A stretch of DNA of 64,000 nt from Acinetobacter seifertii (GTDB lineage: Bacteria > Pseudomonadota > Gammaproteobacteria > Pseudomonadales > Moraxellaceae): NCBI RefSeq assembly GCF_000368065.1, contig NZ_KB851205.1:1-64000 (forward strand), read 5' to 3'. The stretch's first letter is position 1. Each line of letters opens with the position of its first letter. The position numbers were made by a program, and so were the translations under genes. This document shows positions 54,401-62,881 of this stretch, piece after piece. Below the pieces are notes generated by a model. That model was not told the DNA's origin, did not search any database, and saw only the letters and a list, made by a program, of their open reading frames with translations.

Positions 54401-54606
54401 TCAGCCACCACTTTTTTAGACTTAGCACGATGTAAGTCTAATGTTTCTTCAAGCATATCGGCTTGTGCTGTTGGTTTTTTAGATTTGACTGCACCTTGGT
54501 CGATCATATAACGATGACCTTCCAATTTGGGTTGCCCGACAAAGCAATCAACCACCGCCTTTACAGCATCTTTCTGATAATCAAGTGTTTTAAAATGGAT
54601 TTTCAT
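51427..54606 (-). CDS. Type III restriction enzyme Res subunit (helicase-nuclease)
   Basis: 1059 aa from the ATG at 54606 (MKIHFKTLDYQKDAVKAV), with an AGAGGATT Shine-Dalgarno; the open frame extends 67 codons upstream over mod and is not coding. SF2 helicase: Walker A ETGTGKT (about 122-128), Walker B-like MDEPQ (about 243), SATH (about 272), REGWDNPNVFV and QEVGRGLRL (about 588). The C-terminal PD-(D/E)xK nuclease has PDWAIAF (about 983) and AETKG (about 1005). With Mod it would translocate from unmethylated sites and cut DNA. Last gene of the five-gene operon. Confidence 0.93.
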   Translation of the reverse strand: MKIHFKTLDYQKDAVKAVVDCFVGQPKLEGHRYMIDQGAVKSKKPTAQADMLEETLDLHRAKSKKVVADVGFENAKIFNLDAVLKNIQNVQMTNILEPSPNLVTDDSKGKNLTSSPLNLNIEMETGTGKTYCYIRTMFELNAKYGWSKFIIVVPSVAIREGVHKSLEMMADHFQEQYGKKARFFIYDSKALHHLESFSSNAGINVMVINVQAFNATGKDNRRIYDELDEFQSRRPIDVISRNRPILIMDEPQKMGAEKTLQSLANFNPLFILRYSATHKRDYNLVYRLDALDAYNQKLVKKITVKGIEVQGLSGTHGYLYLQDILVSKSAPVARLELEIQTKTGFKREVRKLSKGDDLFVISHQAEQYNDRYVIADIDARDNSVTFVNGIKIQVGEAVGHVDEKVMRTIQIRETIRAHIQKERQLYGQGIKVLSLFFIDEVAKYRQYDDDNNPVDGEYTQIFKEQYQYVLNEVLDLNLENDPYQDYLKSIDVDKTHNGYFSIDKKSKKLTDPALKKVKDEESGVSVQQADDIDAYDLILKDKERLLSFEEPTRFIFSHSALREGWDNPNVFVICTLKHSDNTISRRQEVGRGLRLAVNKNGERMDANYFGAIGEVHRLNNLTVVTNESYKDFVANLQTEIVKTLASRPTQATPEYFENKVLTLPDGSKLEISKVMAKQIHKYLTRNDYIDDNDHIAPKYHQDKAKGELVALPEELQPYTAQITKLIDSIFDPKATDGMTEDANKHLTNHINSKNLERKEFQDLWKKINRKAIYQIQIDSNKLITDSISCVERTAKERNNKFVETLSYKLAESSMKDEVSFDELKSKDAFGKMTSKTENRTLSIHSQVQYDLVGNIAEDTNLTRKTVAQILKGINASVFTQFKLNPEAFIRELSRIINEQQASMVIQGLKYNPLKEGYPENDIFVSNENIPLRSFKADRHIWDYVVTDSDNERKFVEELDGADEVIVYAKLPDRFQIPTPFGNYNPDWAIAFDKDKVRQVYFVAETKGSMDEADLRDKEKRKIESAKKFFSTLNEENHLLGDAVKYAVVDSFSSLMNLVK

Positions 54607-54619
54607 GTATGCAATCCTC

Positions 54620-56542
54620 TTAAATAAACTTAACTTCAGTTTCAGGCGATAACTGCTTAAAGCGTTCTTTGATATTGGTTTTGTCGTGGTCGAGTTGAAT
54701 TGCACGCTCTGCCGATACCACACGTAGTGGCTTGGCTTGTGCAATTTCGTCCACCATGGCAAAGTTAATTTCGTCAAAACATGCCACGAGGCTATTACCT
54801 GCGACATAGAAGACTTCTTTGCCTTGAATGATTTTACGCTCTATTGGTAATGAAAGTTCTAAACCCCAATCAAGCATGACTTGGAACAATAAATCTTCAG
54901 AAGTACGGTCTTCTTTAATGTGATCTGCTAAATCTAAAATATCCGCTTGTGTATAAGCATCAGGTGTGTAGTACACATCTTTCATATTGGTTGAGTCTAT
55001 TTTTAAAACTCTAAAACCACTATCAAGTTTTTCATTAGCTAATTCTCCAGATTTCTTTAGTCTTAGTTTTGTGATTTCAGAGATGAATCTATAATTTTGT
55101 TTAAATGCTTCTGTTTTTTCATCTATCTCTTCAGGAATTTGGACTAAAATAAACTTTCTATTACCTAAATCTTTTTCGTTACAATTATAGACAGCATGCC
55201 CTGTACTTCCTGAGCCTGCAAAAAAATCTAAAATGATTGCATTTTCTTTAGGTGAAGTACTATAAGTAATTAAATCCTCTAAAAATGGAACAGGTTTTGG
55301 GTTATTAAAATCAATTTTACCCATCAAAGCTCGATACAATTTAGTAGCAGAATCAGTAGAATAATCCGCCCCAAACATCACAGATTTAGGCTTTAAACGT
55401 CTAATAACACCATCTTCATATAAACAATCTTTTTCATAAATATTATATTTTTCTGAATTTCTTACAGACTTACCGACCAAAAATTTAATATTCTTTTGAG
55501 CTGTATCTTTAGCCCAACGCCAACGTCCTTCTTCTCCGTTAGATTTATAAGGAAGTACCTCAATAGTATTAACAGCAGTAGGTTGCAAAGTAACAGTGCC
55601 ATCTAAATTATTCAAATAAAATGGATAAAACATATTTGGACGCTCTTTACGCGTATCAGCTCCACCTCTTTTACGTAATTCAAGTAATCTATAGGGTCCA
55701 AAGCTAGCATCCTTCTCCGAATATTCTTTTAAAACATTCTCTGGCAAGTCCAAGCCATACTCATTGAATTCCTGACTTTTAACATAAATAAATAGTCGTT
55801 CATTTGCTCGAGCTATATACTTTTTATCATTTCTACCTTTTAAATTATTTACAACACATATATCAGCTACAAAATTATTTTCCGAAAAAACTTCATCACA
55901 AATTTTTCTTAAATTTTGAGATTCATTATCATCAATACTAATAAAGATAATGCCATCTTCTTTTAAAAGATTTCTTGCTAATCTTAAACGGCTATAAATC
56001 ATACTTAACCAAGCTGAATGGAATCTACCTTCACTTTCTTTCCAAGCTACTAATTTATTTCCATCTTCGTCCACTTGGTTAGAACGCTCAAAAAACTCAT
56101 CTGTACTTTCTGCAAAGTCATCTTCATAAATAAAATCATTACCCGTGTTGTAGGGTGGGTCAATGTAAATCATTTTGACCTTACCTAAATAATTCTCTTG
56201 CAGAAGCTTTAAAGCTTCTAAGTTATCACCCTCAATAAACAAGTTTTCAGTAGTATCGAAATTTACACTTTCTTCACGACATGGGCGCAAAGTCTTAGCA
56301 ATTGGTGCGTTCGCAGTCAAAATAGACTCTTTTTTCCCGACCCAATCTAGTCGATATCGTTCTTGCTCACCCTCAACAATCACTTGAGATAGCTCTTGTT
56401 TAAGCAAATCAAAATCAATAGCTTTTTTTAGCTCGCCATTTTCATCTTGTGCTTCCGTCACACAGTTTGGAAACAACACTGCGATTTTTTCAATATTCGC
56501 ATCAACAAGGTTTGGTGAATGCATTTTTAACTGGTCTGACAT
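54620..56542 (-). CDS. Type III Mod DNA adenine-N6 methyltransferase
   Basis: 640 aa. Amino-methyltransferase of the beta class: catalytic IDPPYNTGNDF (about 127-137) comes before the SAM motif ILDFFAGSGSTGHAVYN (about 430-446), the order seen in EcoP1I/EcoP15I Mod. The region between (about 230-420) is the target-recognition part and sets the modified sequence. It both protects the host and is needed by Res for recognition. 13 bp before res and 9 bp after the AlbA_2 gene, in one operon. Confidence 0.95.
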   Translation of the reverse strand: MSDQLKMHSPNLVDANIEKIAVLFPNCVTEAQDENGELKKAIDFDLLKQELSQVIVEGEQERYRLDWVGKKESILTANAPIAKTLRPCREESVNFDTTENLFIEGDNLEALKLLQENYLGKVKMIYIDPPYNTGNDFIYEDDFAESTDEFFERSNQVDEDGNKLVAWKESEGRFHSAWLSMIYSRLRLARNLLKEDGIIFISIDDNESQNLRKICDEVFSENNFVADICVVNNLKGRNDKKYIARANERLFIYVKSQEFNEYGLDLPENVLKEYSEKDASFGPYRLLELRKRGGADTRKERPNMFYPFYLNNLDGTVTLQPTAVNTIEVLPYKSNGEEGRWRWAKDTAQKNIKFLVGKSVRNSEKYNIYEKDCLYEDGVIRRLKPKSVMFGADYSTDSATKLYRALMGKIDFNNPKPVPFLEDLITYSTSPKENAIILDFFAGSGSTGHAVYNCNEKDLGNRKFILVQIPEEIDEKTEAFKQNYRFISEITKLRLKKSGELANEKLDSGFRVLKIDSTNMKDVYYTPDAYTQADILDLADHIKEDRTSEDLLFQVMLDWGLELSLPIERKIIQGKEVFYVAGNSLVACFDEINFAMVDEIAQAKPLRVVSAERAIQLDHDKTNIKERFKQLSPETEVKFI

Positions 56543-56551
56543 AGATAACTC

Positions 56552-58570
56552 TTAATTTTCTGAATGATTTAATTCGGTATTGGTACGGTATGCTTGCTTT
56601 TCATGCGTCGGTGTCGTTGGAAATGCAAGACAAAGCTGGTTGGCTTTTACCATTGGGGATAGATAACGCTTTCTTAATGGGTCAGCCTTACGATTCAGCA
56701 ATTCACCTAAAGCGGAAATAGTAAAAAAATGCTCACTACAAAGTCGCAAAATAATGTGTTGCATGACCTCTAAAGAAAGACGCTGCTTTATTCTCGCTTC
56801 ATTCGCCAATACATAAAGACTTTCCCTAAAATCCTCAGATAATTCCATCAAATTATCAATAATTGGAAAGTCCAAACGATCGCTACACAAGCGCCCCATC
56901 CCATCTCTATATGATCCATTAGGTATAGAGCTCGACTCTTTAAGACCTAAGCTCGCTTCGTTAGAACCTAAGCTCGCTTCGTTAGAACCTGAGCTAGAAT
57001 CACTTATTCCTTTATTTGGTTCATTAAAAATATCATCTGGCTGAACAATATCTACCCCAGCCAAGGTATATACAGAACCACGACCACCACTCGTATTTAG
57101 AAAGCCCAATTTGACAAGATGTTGCAAATCACGAGTGATATCAACTGAATGTCCTGTCACAACAGTTTGTAACCGTGCATGTGTTACAGTGCCTTCAAGT
57201 TTGGCGATGGCAAGGGCAGCACGCTCATTTTGCGTAAGTTCAGTAAAACTTGAGCCAAATTGTTGCGTCAATTGCTGCATGGTGTCAGATGGAAATAAAT
57301 CGACCATGGTCATTTCGAGAAGGGTTTGATTATTAGGTTGTCGCTTCTCATGTAAATAAGGTGGAATCCAATGCTGAGAATGCCACCCAGATAGAATTTT
57401 TGGAATTCCTGAACCTGCTTGCTCGCCCACATTAATAAGTCTAAATATTTGATGTAGCTTGCGATTACGACAGTCAGATTCACTACCTTTTAGTGCATGC
57501 TCTAGTGGAATCCGCATCAGCCCAGGATTTCGGAAACCAAACATATCGGGACGTTTTACAATAAGGACCGAAGCTCGATCTGTATAATCCGCATGTACAA
57601 TACAATTCACCAAAGCTTCACGTAATGCAATATGAACTGGTGTGTCTTCTTGACGTACTCCATCTTTAAGCTCGAACGGAATTTTTAAATCTTGTATGAG
57701 TTTATTATAAACCTTACGGTAAAAGTCGTATAAGTTCCCGCTCCAAGAACCGTCAGGCACAACTCGATCAACCCAACGCGCTTCTGTTTGCGCATGAGGT
57801 CGTTCTTGATAGTCCACCATGTAATTTGGGAAAACTTCAGCTATTGTATGCTGCATTCCAAACATCAATAATCCCGCTTTGGTTAGACCACGTCCCCCTG
57901 TTTCACGGTTAATGCCATAAGCCCCAATACGACGTAAAAACTCGATATCAGCCAAGTCATTTAACTCAGCATTAGGATTTAAATTGCTATAACGTTGTCG
58001 ATAAGATCTTAAGGACTCTATCGCTAGATCCTCCAACCCAAAACTTACAAGAATCTCATCATCTCGACCATCATATGCTTGTTCAGCCAACATGCGTTTG
58101 ACATGTTCATCATCAAGTTTATAGTCACCTTCATTCTGACGAACATAAGTGTTATTGAGTGGATTATTATTTAAATAAATCGGCTGCTGCTTTCGTGATG
58201 CTCTAGGCACAGCAATCACTAACAAACTTTTGCCATCAACTTGCCATTCACGTACAAACTGATCAGTTAACAAATTTCTATTAACTTTTGCAGAGTTATT
58301 AAGTGTATTAAATAAATCTGCCTTGATCTGAACAAGATTTTCTATCCCACGTGCTTCAAATGTGCCATTTTTTAATTCTTTGGCACCTAAAATAATAATG
58401 CCACCATCCGTATTTGCAAAAGCACTGTATGTTTCCCAAAGGCTTTTAGGTAAACCACCTTTTCCATCGTGACCAATGGCTAATTTGCACTCAATATCTA
58501 CGCTTTCTCGTAGAAGGGCAAAATCTCCTGCCATTAATTGTTCTAACTGCTGAATAATGGAATTTATCAT
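56552..58570 (-). CDS. AlbA_2/Schlafen-like putative DNA-binding ATPase with winged helices
   Basis: 672 aa. N-terminal AlbA_2 domain (about 20-150, RESVDIECKLAIG...LWETYSAFANTDGGIIILGAKE), then a GHKL-type ATP-binding segment (about 320-400, ALREALVNCIVHADYTDRASVLIVKRPDMFGFRNPG...GSGIPKIL), a winged helix (about 430-520), a low-complexity linker with three 7-residue repeats (about 523-543), and a second helical/winged region to the C-terminus. Proteins of this kind occur in defence operons, where a nucleotide- or RNA-sensing role is suspected. It is unusual inside a type III Mod-Res unit. Confidence 0.85.
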   Translation of the reverse strand: MINSIIQQLEQLMAGDFALLRESVDIECKLAIGHDGKGGLPKSLWETYSAFANTDGGIIILGAKELKNGTFEARGIENLVQIKADLFNTLNNSAKVNRNLLTDQFVREWQVDGKSLLVIAVPRASRKQQPIYLNNNPLNNTYVRQNEGDYKLDDEHVKRMLAEQAYDGRDDEILVSFGLEDLAIESLRSYRQRYSNLNPNAELNDLADIEFLRRIGAYGINRETGGRGLTKAGLLMFGMQHTIAEVFPNYMVDYQERPHAQTEARWVDRVVPDGSWSGNLYDFYRKVYNKLIQDLKIPFELKDGVRQEDTPVHIALREALVNCIVHADYTDRASVLIVKRPDMFGFRNPGLMRIPLEHALKGSESDCRNRKLHQIFRLINVGEQAGSGIPKILSGWHSQHWIPPYLHEKRQPNNQTLLEMTMVDLFPSDTMQQLTQQFGSSFTELTQNERAALAIAKLEGTVTHARLQTVVTGHSVDITRDLQHLVKLGFLNTSGGRGSVYTLAGVDIVQPDDIFNEPNKGISDSSSGSNEASLGSNEASLGLKESSSIPNGSYRDGMGRLCSDRLDFPIIDNLMELSEDFRESLYVLANEARIKQRLSLEVMQHIILRLCSEHFFTISALGELLNRKADPLRKRYLSPMVKANQLCLAFPTTPTHEKQAYRTNTELNHSEN
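56940..57002 (-). repeat. Three in-frame 21-bp tandem repeats in the AlbA_2 gene
   Basis: Units at 56940-56960, 56961-56981 and 56982-57002, the first two nearly identical (TTAGAACCTAAGCTCGCTTC core), the third diverged. They encode repeated GSNEASL. Copy change by multiples of 7 residues would lengthen the linker without frameshift. Confidence 0.85.
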
Positions 58571-58583
58571 TTCATGTCAACCA

Positions 58584-59258
58584 TTAATGAATACGATTTA
58601 TTTGTAATTGCAAATCTCGCAATTGTTTATTCAACTCAACTCTACGATTAAATTGCCTTTCATTTCTCAACTTGGATTTCAACTTATCAAGCTGCTTTTG
58701 CAAACTTTCAAGTTGTTGAACTTTTTGCAATTGAAGTTCAATAGAAACTGATTCATCATCATTTTCCAAATCTTTACTTGATGCGATCGGCAAGATTTGA
58801 GCAATGAAATGCTCATATAGATCAGCCAATTTTAAGTAGAGGGGCAATTCAACACGCTTATGATCTTCCAACCACTCAGAAGCATAATATTTCCCTATCA
58901 CAGCTTTCGTTTTGTCTGCTTGACTTAAACGCTTATAGCTTGCAACAACTTTCACTTTATTTTGATAAACAACTTCAAAAATGATTGGAGTGAGAATGAG
59001 CTTATCAATAAAAGATAGAATTGACACATCTAAATCTTCAACCCGACTTTTCACTCGGAAGATTTGAATTTCCTTCAAATCTTCCTGATCTTGGAGGTGA
59101 ATTGTAGATGAAGCCAGTTTATAAGCCCACCGTATATTTTCTACTTGATCTACAAATAGCTGTTCAATTTTGGTGTTGGCTTGACCTTGCTCATAGAACT
59201 TATTTTTAGGAATTAACTGATTAACTTTAGCTTGCTGGGGAAACTGATATAACTTCAT
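58584..59258 (-). CDS. DUF4391 family protein
   Basis: 224 aa from the ATG at 59258 (MKLYQFPQQAKVNQLIPKNKFYE), which has GAAGAG at good spacing; a GTG three codons earlier overlaps the helicase stop and is less likely. N-terminal alpha/beta part (about 1-150, with VENIRWAYKLASSTIHL, LTPIIFEVVYQNKVKVVASYKRL and YYASEWL) is the DUF4391 core; the C-terminus is a coiled coil (about 165-224). DUF4391 genes usually accompany SNF2-like helicases in defence loci. Function unknown; may be a nuclease-like or adaptor subunit of the helicase. Confidence 0.82.
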   Translation of the reverse strand: MKLYQFPQQAKVNQLIPKNKFYEQGQANTKIEQLFVDQVENIRWAYKLASSTIHLQDQEDLKEIQIFRVKSRVEDLDVSILSFIDKLILTPIIFEVVYQNKVKVVASYKRLSQADKTKAVIGKYYASEWLEDHKRVELPLYLKLADLYEHFIAQILPIASSKDLENDDESVSIELQLQKVQQLESLQKQLDKLKSKLRNERQFNRRVELNKQLRDLQLQINRIH

Positions 59259-59260
59259 GC

Positions 59261-62200
59261 TTAACACTCTTCAATTACAATAAAGCTAATCAGTTCAAAG
59301 TCGTTTAATCCAGAAACGATATCCACTAACGCAGAAGTGCTCAAGCCTGAAAAAAGGCTATCTATATCCTTCTCAGCTTTTACATCCTGAATTGTATGAA
59401 TCACAATATCCAACAATTCTGAATACTGGCTCATATCTTGCCCATCATTAGTTTTCTTATTAAACTTTTCATACGCTTCAGGAATTGGGTGATCCTTTTC
59501 GCGACATGCTTTACGCGCTAGATCCAATAAGTATTTGGCTTTGGTATAGTCATAAATGACTTCACCACTTTGATTGATATAAACTAAGTAATATGGATAT
59601 AAGCGGTTACTTTGGCTGTTAGGCGATTCAGGATGTCGTGCTCTTAGAGTGAAAATTACTCCTGCATTTAAACCGAGTTCTGGTTGTGCAGGGACAACGG
59701 TATGCAGTCCATTCGGTAATCGCTCCAATTCAGGATGTTCTTCCAAATAGCCAAGCAAATCCATACGGAAATCATTCAGACCTAAATCAGTAATCGAAAC
59801 TCCTGTATTTGCATCTTCCAAGTCTAGTACTTCAGTTTGTAGCTTTTGTAATTGTTCACGACGATAAGCAATATCATTAGCTTGGGCACTGAGGACGTTA
59901 TCATCTCCCGTACTGGTCATATCAACAATCACCATGCGATTCTCGACTCTTTCTCGTAAGTTAATATACTCATCCAGACTAATGTCAGGCCAGTAGTTAA
60001 CGAGCTGAATAAAGCTGTTTGATGAGCCAATACGATCCACACGCCCAAAACGTTGAATGATACGTACAGGATTCCAATGAATATCAAAATTAATCAGATA
60101 ATCGCAGTCTTGTAAGTTTTGTCCTTCAGAAATACAGTCCGTAGCAATCAGGACATCAATTTCTCTGGGCTCTTCAGGAAATATGTCTGCTTTTTGCTTT
60201 GATTGTGGAGAGAATAGAGTGAGCAAGCCTTGCATATCATAACTTTGACGACTTCCCACTCTGGTCTTGATCGTTGAAGTATTATCACTGCCGATCACTT
60301 TGGCACTGTGCAGACCGTAGGTTTCTAGTAAAATATGAGCAACATGCTCATATATATAATTTGCTGTATCCGCAAAGGCAGTAAAAATGATAACTTTACA
60401 GTTATTGGCATTAATTGGATTCTGAATCTTCTCAACAACATGCGCTTTAAGGTGCTGTAGTTTTGCATCCTTTTCAGCGTTAATTGGCTGAATCATTCGC
60501 ATTAAACCGAGAATGATGTGGTAATCACCATCTAGATCCGTTTTCCAGCTCAACAGATCCATATCAGCCAAATGGATTTTTAGCTTATTCCCAATAAGAT
60601 CTTCTGTATTGAGTAACTCACCATTCTCATCCTCATCATAGCCAAAGTCGGGTGAAATACTGACTTCATCATCTGCCTGACGAGCTTCAAAGTCCGCAAT
60701 TTTAGCAAGTACATTTTCAATATTTTTCTTTAAAACGTTCAGTGTCAGCCTAAATGCATGGACAGAACTTTCTAAGCGTTTCAGCAGGTTAACCGTCATT
60801 AAAGCCTGTAAACTTTTTTCACGGTCTACCTGTCTTAATTTACCTTTACCTTCTACACGAGTATCAAAAATTTCTTCATATTTTCTTAAAGCACTTGGAA
60901 AGATATAACTGACTGGTGCATAGACTGACATCTTGATTAAAGACAGATCTGCATAAATTTGATTTAGAGAAACACTATCCTGATCAGTCGATAACGCGCA
61001 ACGGAATGAAATCGGCTTCAGTCGTTGAGGGAACTGTCCAATATCTTTGGTGTCATAGTATGTTTGAATGTGCTTTCTTGAACGAGCAATTGTCACGCTA
61101 TCCAAAAGCTTAAAGAAATCGAAATCTAAGAGGTTAAGAATAGCTTGAGTTGTCCGTTGCGCAGGATCTAGTTTTGCCCAAGCATTAAAGCTAGCCTGTG
61201 CTCTACGGAATATTGTTTCGATATCACGTTCAATATCGAGCTTATCTTCCAATAGAGCTGCATTGCCTTCATAGGCAAGGGCAAGCTGATTCTTAAGATC
61301 AGTAAAGTGATTGTTTACTGGCGTAGCAGACAACATTAGTACTTTGGTTTTCACGCCCTGACGAATCACTTGATTCATTAAACGATCATAACGCGTTTCC
61401 CGATCCTTAAACGTGCCACGGTTACGAAAATTATGCGACTCATCAATCACCACTAAGTCATAGTTACCCCAATTGATTTTCGCTAAATCTATACCTAGTG
61501 TTTCACCACCTTTACGAGAGAGGTCGGTGTGATACAGCACATCGTAACTAAATCGATCTTTAGCAAAGATGTTAGTGACTAGATTCGCATTATAATTTGT
61601 CCAGTTCGCTCCCAATTTCTTAGGGCATAAAACTAGAACACTTTTGTTGCGCAATTCGTAGTATTTGATTACGGCCAAGGCAGTAAATGTCTTACCCAAA
61701 CCAACACTATCCGCCAAGATACAGCCATTATAGGTTTCAAGTTTATTGATGATGCCTACTGCTGCATCTTTTTGGAAATTGAATAACTTATTCCATACCA
61801 AGGTATCCTGATAACCTGTCAGATCATTTGGCATGACATCTGCATTAATATCTTCCAAGAAGTCTTTGAAGATGTTGTAAAGCATTAAGAAATAAATGCG
61901 TTCAGGTGGATTTTCCTGATAGACAGACTCAATATGTCGAATAATTTCACTGGTGACATCTTCAACTTTTGAGGGGTCATTCCAAATTTGATTGAATAGC
62001 TGAATATAGGTTTGTACCATCGGCTGCTCATCAAAGCAGTTCACCATATTGGAAATCGCATTGCCTTTTTCAAAACCGAGTCCCATCGGGGTAAACCCTT
62101 GAATAGGCATATAGGTTAAGGAATGCTCAGGTTTTTGGATGCTGATAAATTCCTGCATCGGTGCATTGCTGTTATTCGACTTAAATGTTGCTTTTCGTCG

Positions 62201-62536
62201 TATCCAATCTGCACATTCTTTAGCAATTGCCTTTTGTGATAACTGATTTTTTAAGTGAATTTCGAATTCTGTCCCATATAGGCTACTTTCACGATCTTGT
62301 TTAGGAATAACAAACTCACGTTTTTCCTTTTTAAACTTATCTGTGACGTTATCAGCGACAAAGGTTGGGGATGTAAAAACAAATTGCAGCTCTTGAATCT
62401 TCTCTACTTCTTTTTTTAAAGCAGCGTAAGCATAAATTGAGAAGTAGGAAGCAGCAATTTTTAATTTAGACCTACTACTGAGATTTTCTCCAATATCTGA
62501 ACCTAATATGTTGTTAATATTATCAATGAGTTTCAT
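59261..62536 (-). CDS. SNF2-like helicase with N-terminal phospholipase-D-like domain
   Basis: 1091 aa, first gene of the defence operon. N-terminal PLD-like region (about 1-150), then an SF2/SNF2 motor: Walker A ADSVGLGKTF (about 272-281), DESHNFRN (about 362), LSATPVNNH (about 400), long insertion, and motifs V/VI ATDCISEGQNLQDCDYLINFDIHWNPVRIIQRFGRVDRIGS (about 800-840). Likely a DNA translocase that remodels or degrades invading DNA. It differs from the Res subunit downstream, so the operon has two motors. No HKD motif could be confirmed by eye in the PLD-like part. Confidence 0.9.
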   Translation of the reverse strand: MKLIDNINNILGSDIGENLSSRSKLKIAASYFSIYAYAALKKEVEKIQELQFVFTSPTFVADNVTDKFKKEKREFVIPKQDRESSLYGTEFEIHLKNQLSQKAIAKECADWIRRKATFKSNNSNAPMQEFISIQKPEHSLTYMPIQGFTPMGLGFEKGNAISNMVNCFDEQPMVQTYIQLFNQIWNDPSKVEDVTSEIIRHIESVYQENPPERIYFLMLYNIFKDFLEDINADVMPNDLTGYQDTLVWNKLFNFQKDAAVGIINKLETYNGCILADSVGLGKTFTALAVIKYYELRNKSVLVLCPKKLGANWTNYNANLVTNIFAKDRFSYDVLYHTDLSRKGGETLGIDLAKINWGNYDLVVIDESHNFRNRGTFKDRETRYDRLMNQVIRQGVKTKVLMLSATPVNNHFTDLKNQLALAYEGNAALLEDKLDIERDIETIFRRAQASFNAWAKLDPAQRTTQAILNLLDFDFFKLLDSVTIARSRKHIQTYYDTKDIGQFPQRLKPISFRCALSTDQDSVSLNQIYADLSLIKMSVYAPVSYIFPSALRKYEEIFDTRVEGKGKLRQVDREKSLQALMTVNLLKRLESSVHAFRLTLNVLKKNIENVLAKIADFEARQADDEVSISPDFGYDEDENGELLNTEDLIGNKLKIHLADMDLLSWKTDLDGDYHIILGLMRMIQPINAEKDAKLQHLKAHVVEKIQNPINANNCKVIIFTAFADTANYIYEHVAHILLETYGLHSAKVIGSDNTSTIKTRVGSRQSYDMQGLLTLFSPQSKQKADIFPEEPREIDVLIATDCISEGQNLQDCDYLINFDIHWNPVRIIQRFGRVDRIGSSNSFIQLVNYWPDISLDEYINLRERVENRMVIVDMTSTGDDNVLSAQANDIAYRREQLQKLQTEVLDLEDANTGVSITDLGLNDFRMDLLGYLEEHPELERLPNGLHTVVPAQPELGLNAGVIFTLRARHPESPNSQSNRLYPYYLVYINQSGEVIYDYTKAKYLLDLARKACREKDHPIPEAYEKFNKKTNDGQDMSQYSELLDIVIHTIQDVKAEKDIDSLFSGLSTSALVDIVSGLNDFELISFIVIEEC

Positions 62537-62598
62537 AAGACTGAAGCAGAAAATTTAAAAGTTGCTGAATTATATCAGTCTTAAATTTTAGATGTGAA
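62536..62598 (-). promoter_or_regulatory. Promoter and operator-like inverted repeat of the defence operon
   Basis: Minus strand: -35 TTCACA (62593-62598), 18-bp spacer, perfect -10 TATAAT (62569-62574), about 33 bp upstream of the helicase ATG. Two 9-bp inverted copies, TAAGACTGA (62536-62544) and TCAGTCTTA (62575-62583), bracket the start region: one in the promoter spacer, one touching the start codon. Could be a repressor operator or an mRNA hairpin that hides the start. Confidence 0.6.
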
Positions 62599-62852
62599 AA
62601 TGAAGAAATCAAATGAATTATAGGCAACAAAATAATTTAAATAAAGATTTGAAACTTAATATACAACCTAAACGCTATGCCAATTCTTATGATAGTTTTC
62701 AGGGATCAAATCACTAGATCCCTCTGAGCTGTATTAGCTTTTGTAAAATACAAAAATTAATTCATTAGATAAAAGCATAGATAATTATCTATGCTTTTTC
62801 AATACACTATCAAATATCAATTCGAATGAACTAAAAGAAGAGATTGACACAA
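62599..62852. other. Gene-free right end of the island
   Basis: No ORF of note. Contains a 7-bp stem AGGGATC/GATCCCT (62701-62723) and a strong symmetrical terminator (62771-62799). With the promoter region it forms about 320 bp of non-coding sequence between the helicase start and the parA fragment. Confidence 0.5.
62771..62799. terminator. Perfect palindromic bidirectional terminator at the island right end
   Basis: Arms AAAAGCATAGATAA and TTATCTATGCTTTT, 14 bp each, T tract on both strands. It would stop transcription coming from the native parA promoter before it enters the defence operon. Confidence 0.85.
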
Positions 62853-62867
62853 TTATTCATAAAAAGA

Positions 62868-62881
62868 TCCATGCCCGAAAA
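62868..62881. repeat. Right terminal inverted repeat of the island
   Basis: Plus strand TCCATGCCCGAAAA; its complement TTTTCGGGCATGGA matches the left end with 12 of 14. Followed directly by the core copy CTTTTT. Confidence 0.8.

Larger units (their letters stand above)
44607..62881. mobile_element. 18.3-kb genomic island inserted in parA: recombinase set plus type III-like defence operon
   Basis: Boundaries are defined by three things seen in the sequence. Removing 44607-62887 joins ...CCGCCTTTTT to GGTTAAATACC and restores VFNQKGGVGKSS of ParA. The ends are inverted repeats, TTTTCGTGCATTGA (44607-44620) and TTTTCGGGCATGGA (62881-62868, minus strand). The flanks share the 6-bp CTTTTT. Contents are four coupled recombinase-module genes (plus strand) and five defence genes (minus strand), convergent at about 51.4 kb. 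The left half is visibly AT-richer than the backbone. Confidence 0.9.

Noticed and set aside
54607..54807. 67-codon N-terminal extension of the type III Res frame
   Set aside because: It lies entirely over the end of mod; the ATG at 54606 has a good ribosome-binding site and begins the normal Res sequence.
56940..57002. Possible CRISPR-like direct repeats
   Set aside because: Units are contiguous 21-mers without spacers and lie in frame inside a gene. No CRISPR array seen anywhere in the window.
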